Shown here piece after piece: positions 27,801 to 37,870 of a stretch of DNA of 64,000 nucleotides. The notes beneath the pieces are model-generated. The model made no database searches. It was not told where the DNA came from and saw nothing but the letters and a program-made list of their open reading frames with translations. The position numbers and the translations under genes were made by a program. Position 1 is the stretch's first letter. Each line of letters begins with the position of its first letter. Source of the DNA: Tardiphaga sp. (GTDB lineage: Bacteria; Pseudomonadota; Alphaproteobacteria; Rhizobiales; Xanthobacteraceae); assembly GCA_030147505.1 (NCBI GenBank), contig JASBVG010000009.1, positions 1-64,000 on the forward strand, given 5' to 3'.

Positions 27801-30800
27801 CCGGTGCCGTCATCGACGTGTCCGGAGGCGCGCGGGTGAGCGCGAGCGGTGCGAAATCCAAACTGAAGGTCGGTGATGCCGGCGTGATCAACCTCACGGA
27901 CCTCACCGGCACCGACATCGATGGCGTCGATCTGCGCGGCTTCGCGGTCGGCTCCGGCGGCACGCTCAGCATCGGAACAATCGCCGATGTGCAGGTCGGC
28001 GGCGCGGCTCCGGCAGACAAATCGGTATTCCATGTTCGCGACACGCTGTTCGCGGAGCGCGGTTTCCGGGCCGTGTCGGTTTCCTCCCGTGGCAATGCTG
28101 TGGTCACGGCCGGCATCGTGATCAGCCAGCTGCCACAGACGATCGATCTGAGCGGCGTCAATCCGATGTCGATCGCGACCGGCACGAAGCTCACGGATAT
28201 CGGGGACCTCCGCGTCCTCAATCTGCAGGAGCGGCTGGCCCGCAAGCCGGCGAGCCTCGGCATTTCGACGTTCAGGACGCTTACAGTGGAGGCCGGCGCA
28301 ACGGTGGCCACGGATGTGCGCGGTACGATTTCATTGAGGCAGGACAATTTCAGCACGCCGAAAACCGGAAACATCGTCATTGCCGGCACGGTCAGCGCAC
28401 CCGGTGGCGAGATTTTCATCGATGGCGGCGCGGTCACGCTGAAGCCGACAGCGCAGATCCTCGCGCGCGGCGTCGCAGCGATTTACACGGATCCGCTTAC
28501 GGGTCTGCGCAACGGCAATGTTCTCGATGGCGGTTCCGTCAACCTGAACGGCAATCTCACCCTCGATGCGTCAGCGCTGATCGACGTGTCCGGCACCAGC
28601 GGCGTGATCGACGATCCGCAGCGCCTGCGCGGCAGCGATGCGACGTTGCATCTGGTCAGCGACGGCGGTCGGATCAACCTGACGAATGGCGGCCGCGCGG
28701 AATCGAAGATCGATGCCAGGATGATCGCCAGGGCAGGAGGCGCGGGTGCATCCGGCGGCACATTGAACATCGTCGATCCGGGTGTGCCGAGCGGCTCCGT
28801 TCAGAACAGCATGACCGGCACCTATATGGGCTACTTCAGGCTTGTCGGGACCGGCGGCAAGTATTCCTTCGATGCGGCGACCGGCACATATTATTTGAAC
28901 AACACGTCCGGCACCTACAATTTCGTCGGCGGAACGATGTCGGGACCGGCGATCTCTACGTCCGTCATCGATCTCGACATCTATGACGAGTACGGCACGG
29001 CGGCCTACAAACTGCCCAACGCGATGAAAGCTGCGATCAACGCGTTGCCGTCGGTTATCGGATTCACGCCACGCATCGTCAATGGCCATGCTGCCGACGC
29101 GCCAGGCGGCGGCTCGGTTGTGCCCTGGCTGATGGATACGACGATTGATCAGAACGCCGTCATTCTGATCAACAAGTATTTCTATCTCGCGACACGAACC
29201 GGCACCTCGACAGCTAACTACGTCTATACGCCTACCGCAAAGATCCAGATCAGAAACACCACATATGCCGGCACGACGATGTCGGCCGACGCCATCAATG
29301 GGGGCGGTTTCGGTGGAGTCAGTCTTCCAGGTCTGCTGCGGCTCGACAATGGCGTCGTGCTCAATCTGCCGAATGCGACGGTTTCGATCGCAGGCAAGAT
29401 TTCGGCGACGACGCCGAACGCGAGTGCAGAGATACACGCGGGATACCTCGCGCTCGATCTGGGTGTGGTGGATGCTAACACCACAGCGGGTTCGGGGACC
29501 TTGCTGCTCGATGCAGGCCTGATCGACATCACTTCCGGCGTCACCCGCGGCTATGGCAATACCAAACTCGTCGCGAGCGAGATTCGCATGCGTGCGTTCG
29601 AACTCGGTGCGACGGCGCTGCTCGATGTCGACGGCACGCTGACGCTACAGGCCGGGCAGATCTATCCGGCGACGCAGACGACTGCGATGATTAGGGCGCC
29701 GAATCGCATTCTGGTGTTGCCGAATGGTGCTCCTTCCGCGCCACTGTCGGCGGGAGGCAGCCTGACGCTGGCGTCCGCCGACATCGATATCCACGGCTCC
29801 ATTCGTGTGCCGTTCGGTGCGCTCACGCTGCAGGCCTCGCACGCGATCACCCTGGGCGCCGGCGCCAATGTGTCGGTGTCGGGGCAAGGATTGACGGTGC
29901 CTTACGGCATGCTGCTGAATGGCGAAGACTGGGCGCTTCCCGTCAGCTCCGGTTTCCCGATCGTCCTCGCAGCGCCACCTGAGAAGAAGCTCTTGCTGGA
30001 TGCACCCGTGGTCAACATGGCTGCGGGCGCGGGCGTCGATATCCGCGGTGGCGGCGATCTGACGGCGACGGAGTTCGTCGTCGGCAGTGGCGGTTCGCAC
30101 GACATTCTTGCGATGAAGGGCGTGTACGCGGTTGTGCCAACCCTGGCATCGGCGACTGCGCCCAAGAACGATGTGATTGCGGCAGGCGGGCGGATCTGGC
30201 TCGCCGGTGGCGGCGGTCTCGCCGCCGGCTGGTACAATCTGCTGCCGGCGCAGTATGCGCTGCTGCCTGGCGCCTATGCCGTGCAGATCGTTGCCGGCAC
30301 CGCGGGCAATCCGGTGCGCAGCGCGACGCGCATGCTCGACGGGACGGTGCTGATGTCCGGGCGCCTCGGCAGCAATCTCGATGGTTCGGCGGATGTGCAG
30401 GCCGCGAGCTGGCGCGTGATGGACGGCCGGGTGATCCGGTCCTACTCCGAATACAACGAAGCGAGCGCCAACGCGTTCTTTGCGTCCGAGGCGTTCAAGC
30501 TGACGCAGTATCGCAAGCTCGGCGTCGATGTGGTGACGCCGCGGCTGCCGGCGGACGGCGGCGCGGTGGTGTTCAAGGCGAGCGATCAGCTGGTGCTGGA
30601 TGGGCAGCTCCTGTCGCAAACAGCAACGGGCGGCCGCGCCGGTGTCGTGGATATCGCCGCGACGAACATCGCCGTGGTCGGCAGCGGCGCCGATACGAGC
30701 GGGCTAGGCGGTTATCTGATCATCGACTCCGGCCGTCTCAGCAATTTCGGCGCGGCGAGCCTGTTGCTCGGCGGTGTCCGCACCGCCACCAATCTCGGTG

Positions 30801-33800
30801 TGTCCGTCAATGTGCAGGCCGGCAACATTGTGGTGCGCAACGGCGCGGATAGCGCCTTGATCGGCCCGGAGATCATCCTGGCCGCAAGCGGCGATATCGT
30901 CATCGGAGCCGGTAGTGTGCTGCGCGCCAAAGGCGTCGCAACCACCGATTCCGGCGATATCACCCTGGTCCCGCAAGTCGCATCGCCGGCGCGCGATTTC
31001 GGCGCGCTCATCCGTCTCTCCAATGGAGGCGTCGCCGGCGTGCGTCGCACGAATGTCGACAGCACGGCACCCGGGACCGTCGAGATCGGCGCCGGTGCCG
31101 TGATCGCCGGGGGGCAAGCGTTGCTGATCGATGCCACGCGCAACACCACTCTGGCTGCTTCGGCGCAGGTTTCGGCGCAAGACATCACGCTGTCCGGAAG
31201 CCGCATCGGCTTTGGCGGAGGCAATGCTGGCCTCGTCTTCGATGCAGCCGGGATAGCTCGTTTCAGCGAGGCGCAGAATCTGACGCTGCGTAGCTACTCG
31301 ACCATCGATTTCCATAGCGGGATCGATTTCGGCGCGGCGGGTCTCAGGTCGGTCACACTCGATGCCGCTGGACTGATCGGCTACAGCGCCGCTGCGACTA
31401 CAGTGTCGGGCAGGACAGTCACGCTGCGCAATAGCGGCAGCGTTTTCATCGATCCGATGGTTGCAGCGCAAGGCACGCTCGCGCTCAGTGCCGAACGCAT
31501 CGTGCTCGGCACCGGCGCCAAATCCGTGCGCGGCTTCAACGCCGTCACGCTGACGGCGGCGACTGTCACCGGGCAGGGCAATGGCAGCCTGGATGTTTCG
31601 GGCAATCTCAACCTGATCGCACCGCTGATGACCGGCGCGAATGGCGCGAGCCAGTCGGTGTTGGCGACGGGGCATCTGGCGGTCACGTCACCTGGTGGCG
31701 TGGCGCCGCGCGATCCCGATAGTCTGGGCTCGCGCTGGGTCCTGACCGGCGCCAGCCTCGATTTCGGTGGCCGTATCGATGCGCTTGGTGGCAGCGTGGC
31801 GCTGACGGCGACCGCGGGGACCGTCAATGTACTCGGTGGCGCCATCATCGACGTCGGCGGCTTCAGCAAGACCTTCAACGATGTGATGGCCTATGCCAGC
31901 GCTGGCACGATCGAGCTGACAGCCGTCGGTGGCAGCGTGGTGACTCACGTCGGTTCGATGCTAAATCTTGCCGCCACCGCCGGCGGCGGCGATGCGGGCA
32001 AACTTGCCGCCGTCGCTTCCGGCGGCGGGACCGTGGCATTGAATGGCACGGTCGATGCGCATGCTGCGGCCGGCAAGGGCGGATCGTTCACGCTCGATAT
32101 CGGCGCGTTGCCGGATTTCGCCGGGTTCTCGCAGCAATTGGCCGATGCCGGTTTTACCCGTGCGCGCACGTTCCGTATCCGTAGCGGCGATATCGTGCTC
32201 GATGGCATGACCCGGGTGGAGAGTTTAGATCTCAGCGCCGATGCCGGACGGGTGACGATCACCGGCACCATCGATGCCAGCGCGGCGTATGGTGGCAATA
32301 TCGCGGTCTCGGCCGGCAGCGGTCTGGTGATGACAAACACAGCCAATCTGATAGCGCGCTCGACGACGGAACTCGGCAGCGGTCGCGTGCTGCTGGATGC
32401 GTCCGGTGGGCGTCTCGACATCCGCGGCGGCGTCATCGATGTGTCCGGTGGAAATGGCGGCAAGGTGCGATTCCGTACGGCACAAGTCGCCGGCCCGGAC
32501 CATGCGGCCGTCGATCGTCTTGCGGCGGTGGTCATCGGCGCGCGCTCGACGGTGCTGGAGGGCGTCTGGCGTCCGGACACGGTGGTTACCACCATCGACG
32601 CCGCGTTGCGCGATCAGGCCAATGCGGCTGCCAACGATTTTGCAGCCCATGCCAGCGATATCAAGGCCCGGCTCGGGACCGGCGACGCCGTCACAATCGC
32701 AGCCGGTGTCGAGATCCGCAGCGATGCCGATCTGACACTGGGCGTCGATTGGGATCTGTCCAGCCTCGCCTCGCGTGAGGGCGGCCTTACGTTGCGGGCA
32801 GCCGGAAATCTGCGCATCGACGGCAATCTCGGCGACGGCTTCAGCGACGTCACGCGGAGCGGCAGGCTGCTGGCGCAGGACTCCTGGGATATCCGCCTCG
32901 TCGCCGGCGCCGATCTCGGTGCGGCGGACGCGCTGTCGGTCAAGCCGCTCGCGGCACTCGCAGCCGGCGCGGGATCGCTGATCGTTGGCGACGCAGCCCA
33001 AGGCTACCAGATCCGCACCGGCACTGGTGACATTGCGGTGCGGGCCGGTCGCGACCTCCAGCTCGCGCATTACCAGTCGGTGATCTACACCGCGGGCCGC
33101 AGCGATGTGACGCCGCATTCGGATTTCGTGGCACCTGCCGATGCCGAATATGGCATCTTCGGCGGACATCTGGTGGTCGCCGCCAATGGCACGATCAGCA
33201 CCGTGCTGCCGGCCGATAACGCCAGCAACATGCTTTACACGAACTGGCTGAAGAAGGACGGTCTGACCGACAATCGCTTCAATTTCACCGACCAGCAGGC
33301 GACCTGGTGGATCAATTATGCCGGCTTCACGCAGGGTATCGGCGTGCTCGGTGGCGGCAATGTCCGTGTGCAGGCGGGTGGCGATCTCGACAATCTGACA
33401 GTGGTGCTGGCCACCACCGGCCGCGTTCACGGCGGCACGGTTCCGGGCGATACGCGCGCGCTGCAGATAGACAATGGCGGCGCTCTCGACGTTTCTGCCG
33501 GCGGCGACATCAAGGCGGGCAATTACTATATCGCGCGGGGCGCCGGCTCGATTGATGCCGGCTCATTCGCGACCGGGCGGACGGTGCGCGGGCGCTCGTT
33601 CGATCAGGCTGGCAGCGCCATGCGATCCTATGACATCTCGCCGGTGCTCGCGCTCGGCGATGCGACACTGAATGTCCGCACCGCCGGGCATATGCGACTG
33701 CAGGCCGTGCTCGATCCCCTGATGTCCTTCGATCCGGGCAAGCCGCCATCCAATGGCCAGACCTTCATGCTCGGTCAAACCGAGAATACACAACTGAATC

Positions 33801-35908
33801 TCAGCTCGATCGGTGGTGATGTCACGCTGGTGAATCAGGTCCACTATCTGTCGCAAGATGTGAACACCGATTATCTGTGGCATGAAACCAATAGAGGTAT
33901 CGTCGTCCAGTTCGTTAACCTCTACGCCAGTCTCTACCCCACGCTGACCAATATCGTTGCGCTGAACGGGTCGATTTCAAATCCTGGCCGCATGAATGTT
34001 CTTCCTGCCGCCAATGGCGGGCTGACGATGTTGGCTGCGAACGACGTCATGCCGGGCAATCTGGTGATGTCACGCGCAACGCGTGAAATGCTGCCGACGG
34101 CGCTGCGACCATTCGGCAGCGGTGTCCTGCTCAACGTGTTATCGGCCCAGATGGAGGAGCACTTCGTTGCTCTGCTGACCAACGTCATCGATCCGCAGCG
34201 TGCCTACTATTCGCTGAGCATGGGTTACTTCAATACGGTGGCCAATCCATCCGTGCTGCTGAATGCGGATGACAGGGAGCCGAGCCGTATTTACGCGCTG
34301 AATGGCAGCATCCGCACGGGCAATGTGACCACCAACGAGCAGATGCTGATGTCGGCGAGGGGCGATATCCGCGATCTGACGCTCAACTTGCGCAATCTGC
34401 GCGCCACCGACGTGACATGGCTGAATGCCGGCAACGATATTCTCAACAACAACCTCAATACGGAGCGGATGCTCGGTACGGTCATTCAGGGTCCCGGAGC
34501 GCTGCTGTTGACGGCCGGGCGCGATATTCACGCTGCTTCGCAGGTGATCGTCAGCCAAGGCAATCAAAGCTACAATACGAATGGCCTTGTCAAAGATGGA
34601 CAGATCAAGGGCTTACCCGACGGTGGCGCATCGATCGACATGATCGCCGGCCTGAACGGCCGGCAGCCGGATTACGCGGCGGTGTCGAAGACCTATCTCG
34701 ATCCGTCCATGACGGGGACGATGCGGCCCTATCTGACGACCACCCTCGATGGGCAGTTGCTGCCGCTCTATCTGACGGATGCTCGCAAGACGCTGGCGGA
34801 CGGGACGATCAAGGAGACCCGCACGGGTCTGGTGTCGTTCATCAGGCAGACCACTGGCGAGACATTGTCGCCGCTGCAGGCCTGGGAGAAGTTCCAGTCA
34901 TTGCCGGTCCTCACCCAGCAGCGCTTCCTGCGCCAGATCTATATGCAGGAACTGCGCATGGGCGGGCGCGACCAGAACGAACGCGATGCGAATGATCGTC
35001 CGCTGAATGGCGGCTACCGGCGCGGCTATGACGCCATTGCGGCGCTGTTTCCCGGCGACGGCTGGAAGGGGTCGATCCTGTCCGCCAGCGCGCTGATCCG
35101 TACCGAGAATGGCGGTGACATCAACATGCTGGTGCCGGGCGGCGATGTTCAGGTCGCTGCGTTGAATCAGGCGGTCGAACCGGGGGCAGGTTTTGTCACG
35201 CTCGGCTCCGGCCGGATCAACATCGCCGCCCGCGGCGATGTGATCGTGAACCGCTCGCGCATCCTCACCTTTAGCGGCGGCGACGTGACGATCTGGTCGA
35301 CATTCGGGGATATCGACGCCGGCAAGGGCGCGAAGACCACGCGCGTTCCGAAGGCGCCGCTGACGGAGACCGACGTGGATACCGTCACTCTGACGAAAGA
35401 GCAGCCCGATATCTCCGGCTCCGGCATCGGGACGATCCTCGGCTTTGCCGGCGTCGAACCCGGTGATCTCGATCTGATCGCGCCGGGCGGCACGGTGGAT
35501 GCCGGCGACGCCGGTCTTCGTGTCAGCGGCAACTTCAATGTCGCCGCGCTCGTGGTGCTGAATACCGACAACATCAAGGTCGCCGGTGAGAGCAAGGGCG
35601 TACCGAAGGCTCAGCCACCTGCGGTCAATCTGACTGCGGAAACCAAGGACAAGGCGGCCGCGGATGCTGTGAAGGACGCCAGCCAGCATACTGGCAATGA
35701 GCGCCCGTCGGTCATCATCGTCGAGGTGTTGGGCTATGGCGGTGCAAGCGATGGTGATCCGCGCGAAGAGGACGAACGTCGCGAGAAGCGAGCTGCGGTT
35801 CGCGATTATGACGCCAGCGGCCCGAACCAGGTTCTGGGACTGGGAACGTTAAGCGAAGACCAGATCGCCCGACTGGCTGGCGAGAGACGCCGCCCATCCG
35901 TGCAGTGA
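24845..35908 (+). CDS. Giant TpsA/filamentous haemagglutinin-like exoprotein, module 1
   Basis: This encodes 3,687 residues. Residues 1-38 are a long signal peptide ending VAQA. Residues 40-103 are Ala/Gln-rich and probably helical, ending in PNGLVPGGL. Residues 120-245 form a TPS domain (NQVEIRQTESKAILTWDTFH; NWIALNRVIDPSLAPSRILG), with NRNGI at 210-214 in place of the canonical NPNGI. The bulk is right-handed beta-helix repeats with many copies of 'GAxIDVSGG'. A central motif GWYNLLPAQYALLPGAY lies near residue 1,790. A DUF3739-type domain is near 3,350-3,420 (QQRFLRQIYMQELRMGGR), and the end carries ERPSVIIVEVLGYGG and a charged tail. Expected to be a secreted surface adhesin or enzyme exported by a TpsB pore; no tpsB gene is in the window. 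It begins 155 bases after the anti-sigma gene. Confidence 0.92.
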   Translation: MSRHIRLQRSHRVFQPSALLAGASMIALLVAPYGVAQARSLNGGSSGAQPVPVNVAADAARAGAQQAAQTASQAMIRASRAMQNMRGIQDSARAAAMSASSTVPNGLVPGGLVVSPDVKTDPTLWQGAKLPTEMVAGGRNQVEIRQTESKAILTWDTFHIGRETDLYFNQTAGGADKANWIALNRVIDPSLAPSRILGTIKAEGQVYVINRNGIVFGGSSQVNTHTFVASSLSLSNEQFRAGINKSLDIMGSDGFVRGIPTFGDSSTDTVETNVIHYRRTPGAVVVEAGAVIESASGGKAMLFAPHVLNAGTIRTPSGQVLLGAGENVWLADPRLNDQGSAIRGLDLAVSSPTEFLPNYLLLSRAVANPPLPTNSYAIVIAEMEARAASVGYRVSNTGSIEVSRGNITIRGREIQQNGTVVASTALNNQDGSINISARSQGMMGSGDEFATSRGLFWWGSGKLSLGSGSLTTVMPDLSDTSTIEQSNVGTRYRAGTIDLRGTVIDIQAGATVVAPSGTISVIASKLPPSIPGTVPGALDKVDDGSRIYIGADALLSVGGLRDVVLAMESNTIQAELRINELRDSVLYIDSWLRGATVYVDKRTNGTFADGPMAGVQWFKDKGGTYLAGRWEGTPLGDVSGWIGTGNTTLAELSTVGGKIVLRAGGETIVRAGAVLDVSGGSVRYLDGWITTTKLLGADGRIYDIGDAMPDRQYVGFPGSFMRRHERINLTETWRNVFDRNNVRRFEQGYIEGRNAGSIVIYNGAGLALEGELDGHVITGRRQTANGKPATAGSLQFGGGSVPEGPWLASTMVITHKPVMLADDFTVDSKLPNDFYDPKLSDTDMAREAKGRAKTTYIADDILNRSGMGRIDIIYNKAFKLDESAHVKLTPGASLNVYQHGSPTNALPTTAEINGSIRIAGGTVTILVGNSMTVGGRAVIDVSGSWLNDLADGGPAPFSQINGGSAVLAVDANAFGSGVKGAITIASGAVIDVSGGARVSASGAKSKLKVGDAGVINLTDLTGTDIDGVDLRGFAVGSGGTLSIGTIADVQVGGAAPADKSVFHVRDTLFAERGFRAVSVSSRGNAVVTAGIVISQLPQTIDLSGVNPMSIATGTKLTDIGDLRVLNLQERLARKPASLGISTFRTLTVEAGATVATDVRGTISLRQDNFSTPKTGNIVIAGTVSAPGGEIFIDGGAVTLKPTAQILARGVAAIYTDPLTGLRNGNVLDGGSVNLNGNLTLDASALIDVSGTSGVIDDPQRLRGSDATLHLVSDGGRINLTNGGRAESKIDARMIARAGGAGASGGTLNIVDPGVPSGSVQNSMTGTYMGYFRLVGTGGKYSFDAATGTYYLNNTSGTYNFVGGTMSGPAISTSVIDLDIYDEYGTAAYKLPNAMKAAINALPSVIGFTPRIVNGHAADAPGGGSVVPWLMDTTIDQNAVILINKYFYLATRTGTSTANYVYTPTAKIQIRNTTYAGTTMSADAINGGGFGGVSLPGLLRLDNGVVLNLPNATVSIAGKISATTPNASAEIHAGYLALDLGVVDANTTAGSGTLLLDAGLIDITSGVTRGYGNTKLVASEIRMRAFELGATALLDVDGTLTLQAGQIYPATQTTAMIRAPNRILVLPNGAPSAPLSAGGSLTLASADIDIHGSIRVPFGALTLQASHAITLGAGANVSVSGQGLTVPYGMLLNGEDWALPVSSGFPIVLAAPPEKKLLLDAPVVNMAAGAGVDIRGGGDLTATEFVVGSGGSHDILAMKGVYAVVPTLASATAPKNDVIAAGGRIWLAGGGGLAAGWYNLLPAQYALLPGAYAVQIVAGTAGNPVRSATRMLDGTVLMSGRLGSNLDGSADVQAASWRVMDGRVIRSYSEYNEASANAFFASEAFKLTQYRKLGVDVVTPRLPADGGAVVFKASDQLVLDGQLLSQTATGGRAGVVDIAATNIAVVGSGADTSGLGGYLIIDSGRLSNFGAASLLLGGVRTATNLGVSVNVQAGNIVVRNGADSALIGPEIILAASGDIVIGAGSVLRAKGVATTDSGDITLVPQVASPARDFGALIRLSNGGVAGVRRTNVDSTAPGTVEIGAGAVIAGGQALLIDATRNTTLAASAQVSAQDITLSGSRIGFGGGNAGLVFDAAGIARFSEAQNLTLRSYSTIDFHSGIDFGAAGLRSVTLDAAGLIGYSAAATTVSGRTVTLRNSGSVFIDPMVAAQGTLALSAERIVLGTGAKSVRGFNAVTLTAATVTGQGNGSLDVSGNLNLIAPLMTGANGASQSVLATGHLAVTSPGGVAPRDPDSLGSRWVLTGASLDFGGRIDALGGSVALTATAGTVNVLGGAIIDVGGFSKTFNDVMAYASAGTIELTAVGGSVVTHVGSMLNLAATAGGGDAGKLAAVASGGGTVALNGTVDAHAAAGKGGSFTLDIGALPDFAGFSQQLADAGFTRARTFRIRSGDIVLDGMTRVESLDLSADAGRVTITGTIDASAAYGGNIAVSAGSGLVMTNTANLIARSTTELGSGRVLLDASGGRLDIRGGVIDVSGGNGGKVRFRTAQVAGPDHAAVDRLAAVVIGARSTVLEGVWRPDTVVTTIDAALRDQANAAANDFAAHASDIKARLGTGDAVTIAAGVEIRSDADLTLGVDWDLSSLASREGGLTLRAAGNLRIDGNLGDGFSDVTRSGRLLAQDSWDIRLVAGADLGAADALSVKPLAALAAGAGSLIVGDAAQGYQIRTGTGDIAVRAGRDLQLAHYQSVIYTAGRSDVTPHSDFVAPADAEYGIFGGHLVVAANGTISTVLPADNASNMLYTNWLKKDGLTDNRFNFTDQQATWWINYAGFTQGIGVLGGGNVRVQAGGDLDNLTVVLATTGRVHGGTVPGDTRALQIDNGGALDVSAGGDIKAGNYYIARGAGSIDAGSFATGRTVRGRSFDQAGSAMRSYDISPVLALGDATLNVRTAGHMRLQAVLDPLMSFDPGKPPSNGQTFMLGQTENTQLNLSSIGGDVTLVNQVHYLSQDVNTDYLWHETNRGIVVQFVNLYASLYPTLTNIVALNGSISNPGRMNVLPAANGGLTMLAANDVMPGNLVMSRATREMLPTALRPFGSGVLLNVLSAQMEEHFVALLTNVIDPQRAYYSLSMGYFNTVANPSVLLNADDREPSRIYALNGSIRTGNVTTNEQMLMSARGDIRDLTLNLRNLRATDVTWLNAGNDILNNNLNTERMLGTVIQGPGALLLTAGRDIHAASQVIVSQGNQSYNTNGLVKDGQIKGLPDGGASIDMIAGLNGRQPDYAAVSKTYLDPSMTGTMRPYLTTTLDGQLLPLYLTDARKTLADGTIKETRTGLVSFIRQTTGETLSPLQAWEKFQSLPVLTQQRFLRQIYMQELRMGGRDQNERDANDRPLNGGYRRGYDAIAALFPGDGWKGSILSASALIRTENGGDINMLVPGGDVQVAALNQAVEPGAGFVTLGSGRINIAARGDVIVNRSRILTFSGGDVTIWSTFGDIDAGKGAKTTRVPKAPLTETDVDTVTLTKEQPDISGSGIGTILGFAGVEPGDLDLIAPGGTVDAGDAGLRVSGNFNVAALVVLNTDNIKVAGESKGVPKAQPPAVNLTAETKDKAAADAVKDASQHTGNERPSVIIVEVLGYGGASDGDPREEDERREKRAAVRDYDASGPNQVLGLGTLSEDQIARLAGERRRPSVQ

Positions 35909-36059
35909 ACGATCGTTCGGTCTTGGTGGGCAAGCCACGAGGCGAACATGCTTGAGTACTGACGTCGTCGATGGCCGCTAATGGCTAAAGAGGATATCGC
36001 CCAAGTTTTGCCTCCGCCGAAGTCATCTTGGGACGGGGACCGCTGCGTGAACGTGATGT
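35909..36059. other. Intergenic region after the module 1 giant gene
   Basis: Short gap between the giant gene stop and the IS remnant. No clear terminator was seen. Confidence 0.4.
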
Positions 36060-36320
36060 GGTTAGGCCGGAGGCTACGAGTGCTTGATCGAGCGTGGCCG
36101 TGACGTCGGCGGCGTACATGGTGGAATCAAGCAAGCTTGTCCGGCGTTCGCTTCGCCGAAATGCGATTGCTCGACCAACTGGATGATCTCGGCCTTTTCG
36201 AACGCAAGATATCTCACACCCGTCCGCCTCATCCGCGTTCATGCTTCTTCGAGCAGGAAGTCTTCCAGGGTGAGGTCGGCAACAACCTCCTTCAAAGCAA
36301 TAGTTTCGCGACAATGACGA
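36060..36320 (-). mobile_element. Decayed IS3-family transposase remnant (left of module 2)
   Basis: Read on the minus strand, three pieces of an IS3-type element are recognisable in order. First is KEVVADLTLEDFLLEEA, the end of an OrfA protein. Then, in another frame, comes RYLAFEKAEIIQLVEQSH, the usual start of the OrfB transposase. Last is AADVTATLDQALVASG from the middle of OrfB, brought close by a large internal deletion. There are frameshifts and no intact frame, so the element is dead. The families are recognised by eye from typical rhizobial IS3 elements. A piece from the other end of the same kind of element lies on the far side of module 2. Confidence 0.7.
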
Positions 36321-36562
36321 CGTGATGGCGGTCGATGGACAAATCGAGGATCCGGAAATCTCGCGCGGGCCTCTGCGATGTCGTTAATCTGTAACATTCG
36401 CCCGATAGCAACCCCAGCGATCAAGCGGGAGGTCATCTTAAACTCAGCTTGGAGGCGGATTCTAACCAGTCAGGGCTGAAGAATGATCACGCGCCCGTCG
36501 AGAAGTCAAAATATGACCGATGATACCGGCAATCTCGGCTCGGCAATCTGCGAGTGGCCTTC
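36321..36562. other. Region upstream of module 2
   Basis: About 240 bases with no supported gene; the promoter of module 2 is expected here but was not identified. Confidence 0.4.
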
Positions 36563-37231
36563 ATGTGGGACCGGTTGATAGGAGGCTTCATGTGGGGCGT
36601 CGTCACCGCGACGGTACCATCCTTTGCAGAACCGCTGCTGGGCGATCCTCGGACGCGAACCAGTTTCAATATTCAATCTCAACCGCTCGCCGAAGCGCTT
36701 TTACTCTATGGCGCCACGACGGGGGTTGAAGTGTTCTATAATGCTGCGCTCGCTGAAGAGCGACGATCAAATGAGGTCGTCGGTGCTTTTACCCAAGAAG
36801 CTGCCCTGCAGATTATGCTGCGCGGGACAGGCTACATCGCCAAGCTGATTGGAAAAAATACTTTTATGATTGCGCCCGCGCCGCCCGGTGCGGTGACCGG
36901 TACGGATAAATTTCGGCAAAGTCTGCAGCCGTACTTCGCTAGTATTCAACATCGCATCGACAGCGTCCTATGCCTACGAGATGCGAATACGCCTCATGGT
37001 GAGGTGCATCTCCAATTCTGGCTTTCCCCTTCGGGTCTGGTGACGAGGGCCGAGGTGGTCGATGACGACGGAGGTCTTGCGAATGACCAGTCTTTCGCCG
37101 AGCTGCTTGGTCGCCAGCTATTTTCACCGCCGCCCACGGCGATGCCACAGCCCGTGAACATGGTGATCTACCCGACTTCAAAATATTCGAAGCCGTGCAA
37201 ATCCAGCGATGCAGAACGCCGGTCCGAATAG
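36563..37231 (+). CDS. VreA-like signalling protein (STN plus TonB-C-like), module 2
   Basis: This encodes 222 residues from the ATG at 36563. Signal peptide residues 1-22 end PSFA; STN domain 33-105 (SFNIQSQPLAEALLLYGATT ... LRGTGYIAKL); TonB-C-like domain 120-205 (QFWLSPSGLVTRAEVVD and AMPQPVNMVIYP). Cys137 and Cys212 correspond to the pair in the other modules. The start is uncertain: an ATG at 36590 has a better ribosome site (AGGAGG) but leaves too short a signal peptide, and a GTG at 36554 is also open. It is not overlapped with the sigma gene (about 60 bases apart), unlike modules 1 and 3. Role inferred as for module 1. Confidence 0.82.
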   Translation: MWDRLIGGFMWGVVTATVPSFAEPLLGDPRTRTSFNIQSQPLAEALLLYGATTGVEVFYNAALAEERRSNEVVGAFTQEAALQIMLRGTGYIAKLIGKNTFMIAPAPPGAVTGTDKFRQSLQPYFASIQHRIDSVLCLRDANTPHGEVHLQFWLSPSGLVTRAEVVDDDGGLANDQSFAELLGRQLFSPPPTAMPQPVNMVIYPTSKYSKPCKSSDAERRSE

Positions 37232-37291
37232 CATGCGGGATGAAGATCGAAGCAGAACATGCAGTTGTAACGATCGTATAGGCTCTTCACC

Positions 37292-37864
37292 ATGAGTGAA
37301 GCCGATCGTGATATACTACTTCGGCGCCTTGCGCTCGATTACGGCGATATCAAGAAGCGGTTGACCCGCAATCTCGGATCGTCCGATCAGGCGGCAGATG
37401 CTCTGCACGACACTTGGGTCCGTTTGGGAGAGGCTAAACATATCGGTCCCGTCGAGCGTCCGGCTCCCTATCTGTTGCGCATAGCCCATCGTCTTGCGTT
37501 CAAGCAGCGATCTGCTCAACGTGAAACGGTGACGCTCGACGATGCATGCGCGGCGCTTCACTTGATCGATGATGCGCCGGAGCCCGACCAGATTGCCGAA
37601 GCCAGGTCGGAATTGAAGGTTCTGGATGACGCGCTAGCCGAGTTATCGCCACGCCGCCGCGACATCTTGTGGGCTTCCCGTGTCGAAGGTGAACGATTGA
37701 GTTCGATTGCCGACCGGTTGGGCCTGTCGCAACGGATGATCGAGAAGGAATTGAAGCTGGCTTTGCTTCATTGCGGCGAGAGGCTTGGAAAAACAATCGT
37801 TCAGCGTTTCGGTCCGGGCGTCGCAAAAGGATCATCTAAGAGAAGCGGTTCGCGCGAAGGCTGA
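37292..37864 (+). CDS. FecI-type ECF sigma factor, module 2
   Basis: This encodes 190 residues. Region 2: RNLGSSDQAADALHDTWVRL and YLLRIAHRLAFKQRSAQRE; region 4: ELSPRRRDILWASRVEGERL with HTH IADRLGLSQRMIEKELKLAL. The C-terminal tail IVQRFGPGVAKGSS matches that of module 1 (KITQRFGPGVREASS). It starts about 60 bases after the VreA-like gene, and the anti-sigma gene begins 6 bases after its stop. Confidence 0.93.
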   Translation: MSEADRDILLRRLALDYGDIKKRLTRNLGSSDQAADALHDTWVRLGEAKHIGPVERPAPYLLRIAHRLAFKQRSAQRETVTLDDACAALHLIDDAPEPDQIAEARSELKVLDDALAELSPRRRDILWASRVEGERLSSIADRLGLSQRMIEKELKLALLHCGERLGKTIVQRFGPGVAKGSSKRSGSREG

Positions 37865-37870
37865 CAATCT

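Noticed and set aside
24845..35908. Repeat-rich giant genes considered as possible polyketide or non-ribosomal synthetases
   Set aside because: The proteins have signal peptides, TPS-type domains and beta-helix repeats rich in Gly, Ser and Asn, and none of the synthetase motifs.
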